Source of the DNA: CAYPCH01 sp964409165
Lineage (GTDB): Bacteria > Bacillota > Clostridia > Acetivibrionales > Acetivibrionaceae
Direction of reading: 5' to 3'
Length of the DNA stretch: 33,786 nucleotides
NCBI GenBank assembly: GCA_964409165.1
Contig: CAYPCH010000028.1
Coordinates: 1 to 33,786, forward strand
Shown here one piece after another: positions 7,787 through 15,264 of the stretch. A program made the position numbers and the translations under genes. Position 1 is the stretch's first letter. Every line of letters starts with the position of its first letter. The notes under the pieces were generated by a model. That model saw nothing but the letters and a program-made list of their open reading frames with translations, was not told where the DNA came from and made no database searches.

Positions 7787-8752
7787 GTGTCATTTTCGTC
7801 CATCGTAAAAGATGAATTGTGCAGAATTGATAACAGTGAAAAATGCTGTCTTTTGCATGAGCTTGCTGCGGTAATAAGAGTAAGTGGAATGATCAAGGTT
7901 ATTAATGTAAATGAAGTCAATCTGCGTATAACAACTGAAAATGCAGCGTTTGCGCGGAGGATTTTTTCCCTTATAAAGGAGCTTTATGGTATAAATGCGG
8001 AAATGAGTATAAGAAGGAGCAGGAAGCTGAAAAAGCACGTTGTATATTTAATTGTACTGACGTTATCAAAGGGATTAAAGAACATACTTGACGATATAAA
8101 TATCACATATACCACATATAACAAATCGGATAAAACTGCGGATTATCTGCCTTATACCGGTAAGCTTGAAAAGTGGTGTTGTAAAAAGTCCTATTTGAGA
8201 GGGGCTTTTTTGGCCGCTGGTTCAATGAGTGATCCCGAAAAAACATATCACCTTGAGATAATATGTCATAATGATATTTTGGCAAATGAATTAAATGAGC
8301 TGTCGAAGTTCTTTAATTTAAATATTAAGGATATTAAACGAAAAGGAAATTTAGTTGTTTACCTTAAAGAAGGAGAGAATATTGTAGACTTTTTAAACAT
8401 CATAGGCGCACATAAAGCGTTGCTGGAGCTTGAAAATGTACGGATTTTAAAGGAAATGCGAAATAATGTAAATAGGATTGTGAACTGTGAGACTGCAAAT
8501 TTGCAGAAGACGGTTAATGCTTCAGTAAGACAGGTGGAAAACATAAAATACATAAGGGATAATCTGGGATTCGGTAAACTACCCGAGAGTCTTAGGGATA
8601 TTGCGGAACTTAGGCTGGAATTCAGTGATGCAAGTCTTAAAGAACTGGGTGAGATGTTGGATACTCCGTTGGGAAAGTCAGGTGTTAATCACAGACTTAG
8701 AAAACTGGACAACATAGCCGATAAAACCAGAAAAGCGAAAGGAGAGTTATAA
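7787..8752 (+). CDS. whiA: Sporulation/division regulator WhiA
   Basis: WhiA is a DNA-binding protein built from a degenerate LAGLIDADG homing-endonuclease fold and a C-terminal helix-turn-helix. It supports sporulation in Streptomyces and division in Bacillus. The N terminus MSFSSIVKDEL matches the family start, so I chose GTG 7787 over the in-frame GTG 7778. GAGGTG (7775-7780) then lies 6 bases upstream. The C-terminal part with SLKELGEMLDTPLGKSGVNHRLRKL is the helix-turn-helix. At 321 residues it is normal length. HPr begins 2 bases after its stop, as crh follows whiA in Bacillus, so the two are surely coupled. Confidence 0.96.
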   Translation: MSFSSIVKDELCRIDNSEKCCLLHELAAVIRVSGMIKVINVNEVNLRITTENAAFARRIFSLIKELYGINAEMSIRRSRKLKKHVVYLIVLTLSKGLKNILDDINITYTTYNKSDKTADYLPYTGKLEKWCCKKSYLRGAFLAAGSMSDPEKTYHLEIICHNDILANELNELSKFFNLNIKDIKRKGNLVVYLKEGENIVDFLNIIGAHKALLELENVRILKEMRNNVNRIVNCETANLQKTVNASVRQVENIKYIRDNLGFGKLPESLRDIAELRLEFSDASLKELGEMLDTPLGKSGVNHRLRKLDNIADKTRKAKGEL

Positions 8753-8754
8753 AC

Positions 8755-9018
8755 ATGGTTGAAAGAGCTATTGAGATAACGAATCCAACAGGTCTGCATG
8801 CAAGACCTGCTGCTTTATTTGTTCAGACTGCCGGTAAATTTACTTCACAAATATGGATAAAAAGCGGTCAAAAAAAAGTAAATGCAAAAAGCATAATGGG
8901 ACTTATGTCTCTTGCAGTTTCAAGTGGGACACAAATTGTTATTGGTGCAGAAGGTGAGGATGAAGAAATAGCTGTTGATGAATTGATAGACCTGATAACT
9001 TCAGGTTTTGTAGAATAA
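8755..9018 (+). CDS. ptsH: Phosphocarrier protein HPr
   Basis: This 87-residue protein has both regulatory sites of HPr: His15 in TGLHARPA, the residue phosphorylated by PTS enzyme I, and Ser46 in NAKSIMGLMSL, the HprK target. It is therefore a true HPr rather than Crh, even though it occupies the position of crh behind whiA in Bacillus. Phospho-Ser46 HPr is the usual co-repressor of CcpA. AAAGGAG precedes the ATG by about 9 bases. No enzyme I or EII gene is in the window, so transport function is not shown. Confidence 0.96.
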   Translation: MVERAIEITNPTGLHARPAALFVQTAGKFTSQIWIKSGQKKVNAKSIMGLMSLAVSSGTQIVIGAEGEDEEIAVDELIDLITSGFVE

Positions 9019-9069
9019 ATAAACGCTCTTAAGTATTACTATATTTAACCAAATCGATGATACATGATA

Positions 9070-9106
9070 TGTCAATATTTGTTTAAGGTTGTCATGTTTT
9101 GTCGAT
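9070..9106 (+). promoter_or_regulatory. Possible Spo0A box cluster upstream of spoIIA
   Basis: Three TGTC-core sites lie in phase at 9070 (TGTCAAT), 9090 (TGTCATG) and 9100 (TGTCGAT), spaced 20 and 10 bases. The last matches the known Spo0A box TGTCGAA at 6 of 7 positions. They sit about 40-80 bases upstream of the SigH-like -35, which is where Spo0A acts at spoIIA in Bacillus. Short degenerate matches like these arise easily by chance in AT-rich DNA. Confidence 0.45.
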
Positions 9107-9145
9107 ATTTTTTTGCCAATAATACAAAACCTTACATTATTTTAT

Positions 9146-9174
9146 GAAGGAGAAAATATTTATACGAAGAATAC
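9146..9174 (+). promoter_or_regulatory. SigH-type promoter for the spoIIA operon
   Basis: GAAGGAGAA (9146-9154) and GAAGAATAC (9166-9174) match the SigH consensus RNAGGAWWW and RNNGAATWW with one or so mismatch each, separated by 11 bases, the expected spacing. spoIIA is transcribed by SigH RNA polymerase in Bacillus, which supports the call. The promoter lies 62 bases before the spoIIAA start. Confidence 0.72.
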
Positions 9175-9235
9175 CCATTAAGAACAGATATAGAATCATT
9201 TTCACGATTAATATAGGGTTAAAGGAGGGTAATCT

Positions 9236-9571
9236 TTGAAATTAAAATTTTCATATAAGGGAACTACCTTGATTGCTTCTATAATAGGTGAATTGGATCA
9301 TCATTCTGCTGAGCATATAAGGCAGAAGATGGATTCAGAAATGATAAAATCAACTACAAAGAACATTGTTATTGATTTTTCAAAAGTAACCTTTATGGAT
9401 AGTTCAGGTATAGGCATTGTTATGGGAAGATACAAAAATATAAGGAATTTAAACGGCAAGCTGGTATTGGTCAATGTCAGCGACCAAGTAAAGCGTATTT
9501 TTGATATGTCAGGGTTACAGAAAATAATACCCGTTTATGACAGTATAGAAAATGCGGTTAATAATATGTAA
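9236..9571 (+). CDS. spoIIAA: Anti-sigma F factor antagonist SpoIIAA
   Basis: SpoIIAA is a STAS-domain protein which, when unphosphorylated, binds SpoIIAB and frees SigF in the forespore. The phosphorylation site is in VTFMDSSGIGIVMGRY, with Ser57 the expected target of SpoIIAB. At 111 residues it is slightly shorter than the Bacillus protein (117). It starts with TTG, 7 bases after AAAGGAGGG. It is first in an operon with spoIIAB (12 bases on) and sigF. The dacF gene that precedes it in Bacillus is absent here. The SpoIIE phosphatase that activates it is not in the window. Confidence 0.95.
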   Translation: MKLKFSYKGTTLIASIIGELDHHSAEHIRQKMDSEMIKSTTKNIVIDFSKVTFMDSSGIGIVMGRYKNIRNLNGKLVLVNVSDQVKRIFDMSGLQKIIPVYDSIENAVNNM

Positions 9572-9583
9572 AGGGGAATAGAA

Positions 9584-10012
9584 ATGCAACCTATTAATGA
9601 AATGACACTGGAATTTTCTTCGAAGTCAAACAATGAGTCTTTTGCAAGGGTTGTTGCTGCAGCTTTTGCATCTCAAATAGACCCAACATTGGAAGAGTTG
9701 GCAGATGTTAAGACAGCTGTTTCAGAAGCTGTTACTAATGCTATTATACATGGTTATGAGAACACAAATGGTTTTGTAAAAATGCAATGCAGGTTATATA
9801 CAAACGCTATAGAAATACTGGTTGAAGATGAGGGAAATGGAATTGAAGATATAGATGCGGCAAGACAGCCGTTATATACGTCTAAGCCTGATTTGGAAAG
9901 GTCAGGTATGGGATTTACCGTTATGGAAAGTTTTATGGACAGGGTGGAGGTTATCTCTGAGTTAGGAAAAGGTACAAAAGTGAACATGTATAAAGTTTTT
10001 AAATCTGTATAA
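9584..10012 (+). CDS. spoIIAB: Anti-sigma F factor / serine kinase SpoIIAB
   Basis: SpoIIAB holds SigF inactive and phosphorylates SpoIIAA. It is a GHKL ATPase of 142 residues with the N box SEAVTNAIIHGYEN (47-60), the G1 box VEDEGNGIEDI (80-90), and the G2 region SGMGFTVMESFMD (107-119), followed by GKGTKV (128-133). All elements needed for ATP binding are present. The ribosome-binding site AAGGGG lies about 7 bases before ATG. The gene lies 12 bases after spoIIAA, and sigF starts 49 bases downstream. Confidence 0.96.
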   Translation: MQPINEMTLEFSSKSNNESFARVVAAAFASQIDPTLEELADVKTAVSEAVTNAIIHGYENTNGFVKMQCRLYTNAIEILVEDEGNGIEDIDAARQPLYTSKPDLERSGMGFTVMESFMDRVEVISELGKGTKVNMYKVFKSV

Positions 10013-10061
10013 GGTTAGAAAGTTGCCTTTCACAATAATATAATATTAACCGGGAGTAAAT

Positions 10062-10802
10062 ATGAATGGAATATATGAAAGTGAAAATCTGGAGTTAATA
10101 GAAAAAGCTAAATCTGGTGATAGAGATGCTCAGTCTTTGTTGGTTGAAAGGAATGTAGGTCTTGTATGGAGTATTGTTAAAAGATTTCAGAATAGAGGTT
10201 ACGAGACCGAGGACTTATTTCAAATAGGCAGTATAGGGCTTATTAAAGCTATCAAAAAGTTTGATGACTCATTTGAAGTGAAATTCTCTACATATGCTGT
10301 ACCTATGATAATTGGGGAAATAAAAAGATTTATAAGAGATGATGGAATTATAAAGGTCAGTCGTTCGCTAAAAGAATTATCCAACAAAGCTAGGATTACC
10401 AAGGAAATTATGGCCAAGGAATTAGGCAGGGAGCCGTCTGTCGGAGAAATTTCATTGCGTCTCAATATACCTTCTGAAGAGATTGTAATGGCTATGGAAG
10501 CCAATTATACACCTGAGTCGCTGTATAACACCGTTGGAGAGACTGATACTTCATCAGTGCAGTTGATTGATAGGATTAATAATGAAAGCAATGATAACGA
10601 AGTAGACCTTGTGGACAAAATAGATTTGAGACAGGTACTAAAAACTTTGAAACCTAGGGAGAGGCAAATTATAATATTAAGATACTTTAAAGAGAAAACC
10701 CAGGTTCAAATTGCAAAAATGCTTGGCATATCTCAGGTTCAAGTGTCCAGAATTGAAAAAAAGATACTTGAAGATATACGAAAGAAGATAAAATACATTT
10801 AA
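10062..10802 (+). CDS. sigF: Forespore sigma factor SigF
   Basis: SigF is the first forespore-specific sigma factor. The 246-residue protein has sigma region 2 (about 30-95, with EDLFQIGSIGLIKAIKKFD and FSTYAVPMIIGEIKRFIRDDG), region 3 (about 98-150) and region 4 with the helix-turn-helix QVQIAKMLGISQVQVSRIEKKIL near the C terminus. Sporulation-sigma features together with the spoIIAA-spoIIAB context fix the identity as SigF rather than SigG. GGGAG precedes ATG by 6 bases. A strong terminator follows at 10840, so spoIIA ends here and spoVA has its own promoter. Confidence 0.96.
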   Translation: MNGIYESENLELIEKAKSGDRDAQSLLVERNVGLVWSIVKRFQNRGYETEDLFQIGSIGLIKAIKKFDDSFEVKFSTYAVPMIIGEIKRFIRDDGIIKVSRSLKELSNKARITKEIMAKELGREPSVGEISLRLNIPSEEIVMAMEANYTPESLYNTVGETDTSSVQLIDRINNESNDNEVDLVDKIDLRQVLKTLKPRERQIIILRYFKEKTQVQIAKMLGISQVQVSRIEKKILEDIRKKIKYI

Positions 10803-10839
10803 TTTGTGCTTGAGAATGATTTAAAAGTATATTTACAGA

Positions 10840-10877
10840 AAAAAACAATATGTTTTTGCATATTGTTTTTTGTTTTT
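10840..10877 (+). terminator. Terminator after sigF
   Basis: A perfect 13-bp stem (10840-10852 with 10859-10871) has a 6-base loop and ends in a T tract (TTTTTTGTTTTT). The right arm starts with CATA, forming part of GCATA, the -35 of the SigG-like promoter for the next unit. Confidence 0.9.
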
Positions 10878-10886
10878 CTAATACTA
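10858..10886 (+). promoter_or_regulatory. SigG (forespore) type promoter for the spoVA unit
   Basis: GCATA (10858-10862) and AATACTA (10880-10886) are 17 bases apart. They match the SigG pattern GMATR and CATNMTA with one mismatch in the -10. Bacillus spoVA is SigG-dependent. The -35 lies inside the right arm of the sigF terminator. The -10 ends 43 bases before the small ORF at 10930. SigF recognition is also possible because the two -35 elements overlap. Confidence 0.65.
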
Positions 10887-10929
10887 TATTATATTAATCA
10901 CAAATTATTTAAGGAGTTGAATAATAAAA

Positions 10930-11088
10930 ATGGCGGAATCGTTAAAAAAGTACAAGCTAATTATAATTGTTTTGGGTTTTATTGCACTTGCTGCCTTTAT
11001 AACATTTACGATGCTGTCTAAGAAGAATGACAAGATTCCGTCAAAAGGAGTTTTTGTAATGGATATGCAAGATTACTATAATATTTGA
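10930..11088 (+). CDS. Small single-pass membrane protein (52 aa), unknown
   Basis: This ORF encodes 52 residues beginning MAESLKKYK. A hydrophobic helix spans about 10-29 (LIIIVLGFIALAAFITFTML), followed by SKKND and a short polar tail ending MQDYYNI. The charged N terminus and KK after the helix give a normal single-pass topology. AAGGAG (10911-10916) is 13 bases before the ATG, longer than ideal. An in-frame TGA at 10918 rules out a much longer form. It lies 44 bases after a SigG-like promoter and 18 bases before spoVAC, where Bacillus has spoVAA and spoVAB. I do not recognise the family. A forespore membrane role is inferred only from position. Confidence 0.6.
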   Translation: MAESLKKYKLIIIVLGFIALAAFITFTMLSKKNDKIPSKGVFVMDMQDYYNI

Positions 11089-11106
11089 TTTACTGTGGAG
11101 GTAATA

Positions 11107-11550
11107 ATGCACAAAACATTAACAAAAGAAGAATACCAGAAGTATGTTGACAGAAAGTCACCTAATTCCAATGTTTTAAGGAATGTTATCAGGGCTTTCA
11201 TTGTGGGAGGTTCCATCTGTTTGGTAGGTCAGTTTGTCACAAACTTATTCCGTTTAAAAGGATATGGTCAGGATGAAATTGCAAACCTTACAACCCTTGT
11301 AATGATTTTTTTGGGAGCGTTGTTTACTGGGTTGAATGTCTATGATGAGCTTGGACGGTATGCAGGAGCAGGTTCAATAGTTCCCATTACGGGGTTTGCA
11401 AATTCTATTGTATCTCCGGCAATGGAATTTAAGAGCGAGGGCTATGTAATGGGTGTAGGTGCAAGAATGTTTGTTATTGCAGGGCCTGTTCTTGTTTATG
11501 GAATATCGACATCAATTGTTATGGGAATACTACATTATCTTCTTAAATAA
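11107..11550 (+). CDS. spoVAC: Stage V sporulation protein AC
   Basis: SpoVAC is an integral inner-membrane subunit of the SpoVA channel, which moves calcium-dipicolinate into and out of the spore core. In Bacillus, SpoVAC alone behaves as a mechanosensitive channel. The 147-residue protein (Bacillus 150) has several hydrophobic segments, starting at about 26-48, and the shared SpoVA motif GAGSIVPITGFANSIV. ATG 11107 is preferred because GGAGGT (11097-11102) lies 4 bases upstream and overlaps the alternative GTG at 11095. spoVAD follows 40 bases later, preceded by its own GGAG. Confidence 0.96.
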   Translation: MHKTLTKEEYQKYVDRKSPNSNVLRNVIRAFIVGGSICLVGQFVTNLFRLKGYGQDEIANLTTLVMIFLGALFTGLNVYDELGRYAGAGSIVPITGFANSIVSPAMEFKSEGYVMGVGARMFVIAGPVLVYGISTSIVMGILHYLLK

Positions 11551-11590
11551 AAAATATTTACATTTAATTATCTTATTCAAGGAGTGCTTT

Positions 11591-12607
11591 ATGACTTTAA
11601 AAAGACTAGGAAAGCAAACGGTAAAGCTACAAAATCCCCCAAGCATTGTTTCAGCGGCATGTATAACTGGACCTAAAGAGGGCAAGGGCCCGTTGAGATT
11701 ATATTTTGATGAAATTATTGATGATGAGCTTTGGGGAGAGAAGACTTGGGAAAAAGCTGAGAGTAAGCTTTTAAGAGAAACATACGCAAAAGTAATAAAA
11801 AAAGCTGGAAAGTCGCCGACTGATATTAATTATATAATTTCGGGAGATTTATTAAACCAGTGCATTGCTGCCAGTTTTGGTTTAAGAGAGTCGGGAATTC
11901 CGTTTTTGGGCATATATGGTGCCTGTTCAACAATGGCGGAGTCAATGAGCATAGGTTCTATGTTGGTTGATGGAGGTTTTGCAGACAATGTTGTGTGCAT
12001 TACCTCAAGTCACTTCTGTTCTGCCGAAAAGCAGTTCAGGTATCCGTTAGAGCTTGGAAGCCAAAGACCGCCAACATCCCAATGGACTGTCACAGGATCT
12101 GGAGGTGTTGTTCTTTCGGCTGATGGTACCGGACCTTTTATAACACATGTCACAACAGGCAAAATTGTGGATATGGGAATCAAGGATTCCAATAACATGG
12201 GAGCTGCCATGGCACCTGCTGCTATGGATACCATTGTTACTCATTTTACGGACACGGGCTTTACACCAGAGAGTTACGACTTGATTTTGACAGGAGACTT
12301 AGGAGCGGTTGGCAAGGAGATATGCAATGAACTTATAAGAGAACAAGGATACAATATAAGTGATATATATAATGACTGCGGTGTGATGGTATATGATCGT
12401 GAAAGACAGGATGCACATGCTGGAGGTAGCGGATGTGGGTGTGCTGCTGTAGTTCTAACAGGTTTTTTATATAAAAAAATGATGGAAAAAAGCCTGAATA
12501 ACATTTTGTTTGTTGCAACCGGAGCTTTGCTTAGCCCTGTGAGTGTTCAGCAGGGTGAGTCTATTCCCGGTATTGCTCATGCGGTTAGTATTTCAAACAA
12601 GCTTTAA
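11591..12607 (+). CDS. spoVAD: Stage V sporulation protein AD
   Basis: SpoVAD is the soluble dipicolinic-acid-binding subunit on the outer face of the inner spore membrane, with a thiolase-like fold. The 338-residue length equals that of the Bacillus protein. The start MTLKRLGKQTVKLQNPP and the segments GPLRLYFDEI, YGACSTMAESM, SQRPPTSQWTVTGSGG and HAGGSGCGCAAVVL are family features. ATG 11591 follows AAGGAG by 7 bases. An open frame extends upstream into spoVAC, but nothing there resembles the family, so the longer form is rejected. Confidence 0.96.
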   Translation: MTLKRLGKQTVKLQNPPSIVSAACITGPKEGKGPLRLYFDEIIDDELWGEKTWEKAESKLLRETYAKVIKKAGKSPTDINYIISGDLLNQCIAASFGLRESGIPFLGIYGACSTMAESMSIGSMLVDGGFADNVVCITSSHFCSAEKQFRYPLELGSQRPPTSQWTVTGSGGVVLSADGTGPFITHVTTGKIVDMGIKDSNNMGAAMAPAAMDTIVTHFTDTGFTPESYDLILTGDLGAVGKEICNELIREQGYNISDIYNDCGVMVYDRERQDAHAGGSGCGCAAVVLTGFLYKKMMEKSLNNILFVATGALLSPVSVQQGESIPGIAHAVSISNKL

Positions 12608-12665
12608 ATAAGCATTTAATAAGAGTTTGGTAAACATTTAAAGTATTCAAAGGATAGGTGGTTTA

Positions 12666-13037
12666 ATGAATAGTGTTTTATTGACATATGCAAGTGCTTT
12701 TATAGTTGGCGGGTTTATATGTGTGATAGCTCAGATACTTATTGACAAAACAAAACTAACATCGGCAAAAATTCTTGTTATATTTGTTACATCTGGTGTG
12801 ATACTTACAGCGCTTGGTTTATATCAGAAGATTGTTGATATAGGCGGAGCAGGCGCAACTGTGCCGCTTACAGGCTTCGGATACAGCCTTGCTAAAGGTG
12901 TGTTTAAGGATGTAGACCAGTTTGGGTTGCTTGGAGCCTTTACAGGCGGAATCAAAGCAACTGCTGCTGGTATAGCAGCTGCAATGTTTTTTGGTTATAT
13001 AATGTCTGTTGCTTTTACCCCTAAAGCTAAAAGATAG
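12666..13037 (+). CDS. spoVAEB: Stage V sporulation protein AEB (membrane)
   Basis: This is the second membrane subunit of the SpoVA channel, a paralogue of SpoVAC. The 123 residues form about four hydrophobic helices and carry GAGATVPLTGFGYSLA, matching GAGSIVPITGFANSIV in SpoVAC. Bacillus SpoVAEB has 116 residues. The start ATG follows AGGTGG by 5 bases. It lies 58 bases after spoVAD and 22 bases before spoVAEA, in the same order as in Bacillus. It is probably co-transcribed from the SigG-like promoter upstream of the 52-codon ORF. Confidence 0.94.
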   Translation: MNSVLLTYASAFIVGGFICVIAQILIDKTKLTSAKILVIFVTSGVILTALGLYQKIVDIGGAGATVPLTGFGYSLAKGVFKDVDQFGLLGAFTGGIKATAAGIAAAMFFGYIMSVAFTPKAKR

Positions 13038-13059
13038 CGATAATAAAGGAGCTGGTAAA

Positions 13060-13623
13060 GTGGATAAAAGAAAAGTTATTCTTGTAACAGATGGTGATAT
13101 GGTAGCAAAAAAAGCAGTAGAAATTGCAGCAAAAAACATCGGTGGAAGGTGTATATCAGCCTCTGCCGGGAATCCGACATTTTTAACCGGGAATGAGATT
13201 GTGGGAATGATAAAGCAAGCCGAGCACGACCCGGTAGTAGTAATGGTGGACGACAGGGGTTACAAGGGAATGGGAGAAGGCGAGATGGCAATGGAGGCTA
13301 TTTTGCATGATAACAGTATTGATGTTCTGGGGGTTGTCGCAGTATCTTCAAATGGCAAGGATTGCAATGGACTTAAGGTGTCGTGCTCAATAACAAAAGA
13401 AGGAAAGACAATTGAAGGTGCTGTAGATAAATACGGAAATAATATTCAAGACAAGAAGATTTGCGGTGATACGCTTAGTATTTTAAGAAACTATAACGAC
13501 ATGGTAATTGTGGGAATTGGTGATCCGGGTAAAATGGACTACAATGATGAGGTATCAAAAGGTGCACCAATAACAACAATGGCATTGGATGAAGTTTTGA
13601 AAAGAAGTGGTGTGAAGAATTGA
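13060..13623 (+). CDS. spoVAEA: Stage V sporulation protein AEA (soluble)
   Basis: This 187-residue soluble protein begins MDKRKVILVTDGDMVAKKA, followed by GGRCISASAGNPT, HDPVVVMVDDRGYKGMGEGE and DMVIVGIGDPGKMD, all features of the SpoVAEA family. Its exact role in the SpoVA complex is not known. GTG 13060 is preceded by AAAGGAG (13045-13051) with 8 bases between. The longer frame from 13009 would overlap spoVAEB without a ribosome-binding site. It is last in the operon. spoVAF, found next in Bacillus, is absent. Confidence 0.93.
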   Translation: MDKRKVILVTDGDMVAKKAVEIAAKNIGGRCISASAGNPTFLTGNEIVGMIKQAEHDPVVVMVDDRGYKGMGEGEMAMEAILHDNSIDVLGVVAVSSNGKDCNGLKVSCSITKEGKTIEGAVDKYGNNIQDKKICGDTLSILRNYNDMVIVGIGDPGKMDYNDEVSKGAPITTMALDEVLKRSGVKN

Positions 13624-13925
13624 TAATTAAGTGTTTTATGTAAAGCAATAAATAGAAGGACAGGGGAAACACCTTTTTATATGTCTGTTTTTTTCTTGAA
13701 GTGAAATTTTATTAACTAAAAAAAGAAGGATTTTATTGATTTCTTATAGAATATAATTATAGAGTATAAAAAAGAGTATAACGTATTTGTTGTATATTAT
13801 CGCCTCTGCTTTAATTATACAGAAGTGTTTTGTAGAGCCTGAAAATTCGTTTTTTAGCTTAAAGGGAGCAATTCTTATAATAATAATTAATGCATAAAGT
13901 ATATAAAAAAAGGTGGTATAGGTTT
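13624..13925. other. Intergenic region after spoVA; weak terminator
   Basis: No gene is seen in these 302 bases. At about 13658-13695 a weak hairpin is possible (GGACA with TGTCT, plus an inner GGGG with CCTT and a bulge), followed by TTTTTTTC. It may end the spoVA transcript. The rest is AT-rich and may hold the promoter for the CheX-like gene, but no clear -35/-10 pair stands out. Confidence 0.35.
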
Positions 13926-14390
13926 ATGAATGTGGAATACATAAATCCATTCATAGAAGCAAGTCAGACGGTACTAAAACAGATTGCAGGCATTGAAGCG
14001 TCTTTGGGTTCCATATTCATAAAGGATTCTCCATATATTAGTGACAATGTAATTATTATTGTAGGTCTGACCGGCAAGCTCAGAGGACAGGCATTGTTTT
14101 CGATGAGTAAGCCGGTTGCATTAAGAATTGCATCTTGTATGATGGGCGGGATGGCTGTTACAGAGCTTGATGAAATTTCCAAGAGTGCTATATCCGAGCT
14201 TACAAACATGATTCTTGGAAATACTGCGACAATTCTTTATAATAAAGGTATAGGAATAGAAATTACACCACCTTCGTTTTTAATGGGCGAAAATATGCAG
14301 GTTTCGCCTACAAAAATGAAAACAATTTGTATACCACTTTTATTTGATGATAATGGTCAATTGGATATAGATATATCAGTAATTGAATAA
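13926..14390 (+). CDS. CheX-like CheY-phosphate phosphatase family protein
   Basis: The 154-residue protein begins MNVEYINPFIEASQTVLKQ, typical of CheX-family proteins. The CheX/CheC phosphatase signature ExxN is present as Glu91-Asn94 in SAISELTNMILGN. CheX removes phosphate from CheY or related response regulators. Only one ExxN site is seen, consistent with CheX rather than CheC. ATG 13926 follows AAGGTGG by about 9 bases. An upstream ATG at 13890 has no ribosome-binding site. No other chemotaxis gene is nearby, so the partner regulator is unknown. A terminator follows at 14481. Confidence 0.85.
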   Translation: MNVEYINPFIEASQTVLKQIAGIEASLGSIFIKDSPYISDNVIIIVGLTGKLRGQALFSMSKPVALRIASCMMGGMAVTELDEISKSAISELTNMILGNTATILYNKGIGIEITPPSFLMGENMQVSPTKMKTICIPLLFDDNGQLDIDISVIE

Positions 14391-14480
14391 ATCTTGGGCG
14401 TTTTGGCTCTATCGTTTTAGTTGCTATTCGAACATGAAACCGAAAGTATAAATAAGTAATAAACAAGTTATAAATAATTA

Positions 14481-14536
14481 AAAGGGCAGTTGTTGTGGTC
14501 GAGTATTAAATTTTATGACAACAACGGTCCTTTTTT
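14481..14536 (+). terminator. Terminator after the CheX-like gene
   Basis: GTTGTTGT (14489-14496) pairs with ACAACAAC (14518-14525). The stem is extended by AAAGG and CCTTT across one mismatch and a wobble. The loop is 21 bases, and six T residues (14531-14536) follow. Confidence 0.85.
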
Positions 14537-14617
14537 GATATTTATAAATAAAAACCCTCGAAAAGATAATAAATATATGGTAAAATAATTTTAGGAATAA
14601 TCTTAGGAGGAATATTT

Positions 14618-15118
14618 TTGGCCATAAATATCGTACTGGTTGAACCTCAAATACCTCAAAATACTGGTAACATAGTTAGGACATGTGCTGCTACAGGTGC
14701 TGATTTACATATGGTAAGGCCTTTGGGCTTCTCAGTTGAAGATAAATATTTAAAACGTGCCGGTCTGGATTATTGGAATGAAGTAAATATAAAATATTAT
14801 GACAGCTTTGAAGAGCTATGGGTAAAATACAAAAATAACTCTTTTTTTTATGCGACTACAAAAGCACTAAAAACATATGCCCACGTTAAATATGAAAACA
14901 ACTGTTTTATAGTATTCGGAAAGGAGACAGAGGGACTTTCGGAAGAACTGCTTTTTCAAAACAGGGAACAGTGCATAAGGATACCTATGAAGAACAGTAT
15001 AAGGTCTCTTAATCTTTCAAATTCTGTTGCTGTAATAATTTATGAGGCATTGAGACAAAATAGTTTTGTTGATTTAGAGCCCGAAGGCAAATTGGTACGA
15101 TTTAATTGGGAGACATAG
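14618..15118 (+). CDS. trmL: tRNA (cytidine/uridine-34 2'-O)-methyltransferase TrmL
   Basis: TrmL methylates the wobble ribose of certain leucine tRNAs. This 166-residue SPOUT-fold protein has the N-terminal EPQIPQNTGNIVRTCAATG (9-27), and the trefoil-knot AdoMet site formed by VFGKETEGLSEELL and IPMKNSIRSLNLSNSVAVIIYEALRQ. TrmL is close to 160 residues in other bacteria. It starts with TTG, 7 bases after AGGAGG (14605-14610). It appears to be a single-gene unit following the terminator at 14481. Confidence 0.94.
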   Translation: MAINIVLVEPQIPQNTGNIVRTCAATGADLHMVRPLGFSVEDKYLKRAGLDYWNEVNIKYYDSFEELWVKYKNNSFFYATTKALKTYAHVKYENNCFIVFGKETEGLSEELLFQNREQCIRIPMKNSIRSLNLSNSVAVIIYEALRQNSFVDLEPEGKLVRFNWET

Positions 15119-15264
15119 AAAAAGTTACATATTATATTGAAACGCGATAAAGATTTTACATCGTGCTTAAATTTTTTTAATACAATATTAATAATATCAC
15201 GAAAATCAAATTTTTCAATTTAGAATTTTTTTTGTGATTTATATGGAAGTTTGAGGTAAAATTA

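Noticed and set aside
10806..11021. 71-codon open frame after sigF
   Set aside because: It begins with a GTG lacking a ribosome-binding site and runs straight through the sigF terminator. The 52-codon ORF in another frame is better supported.
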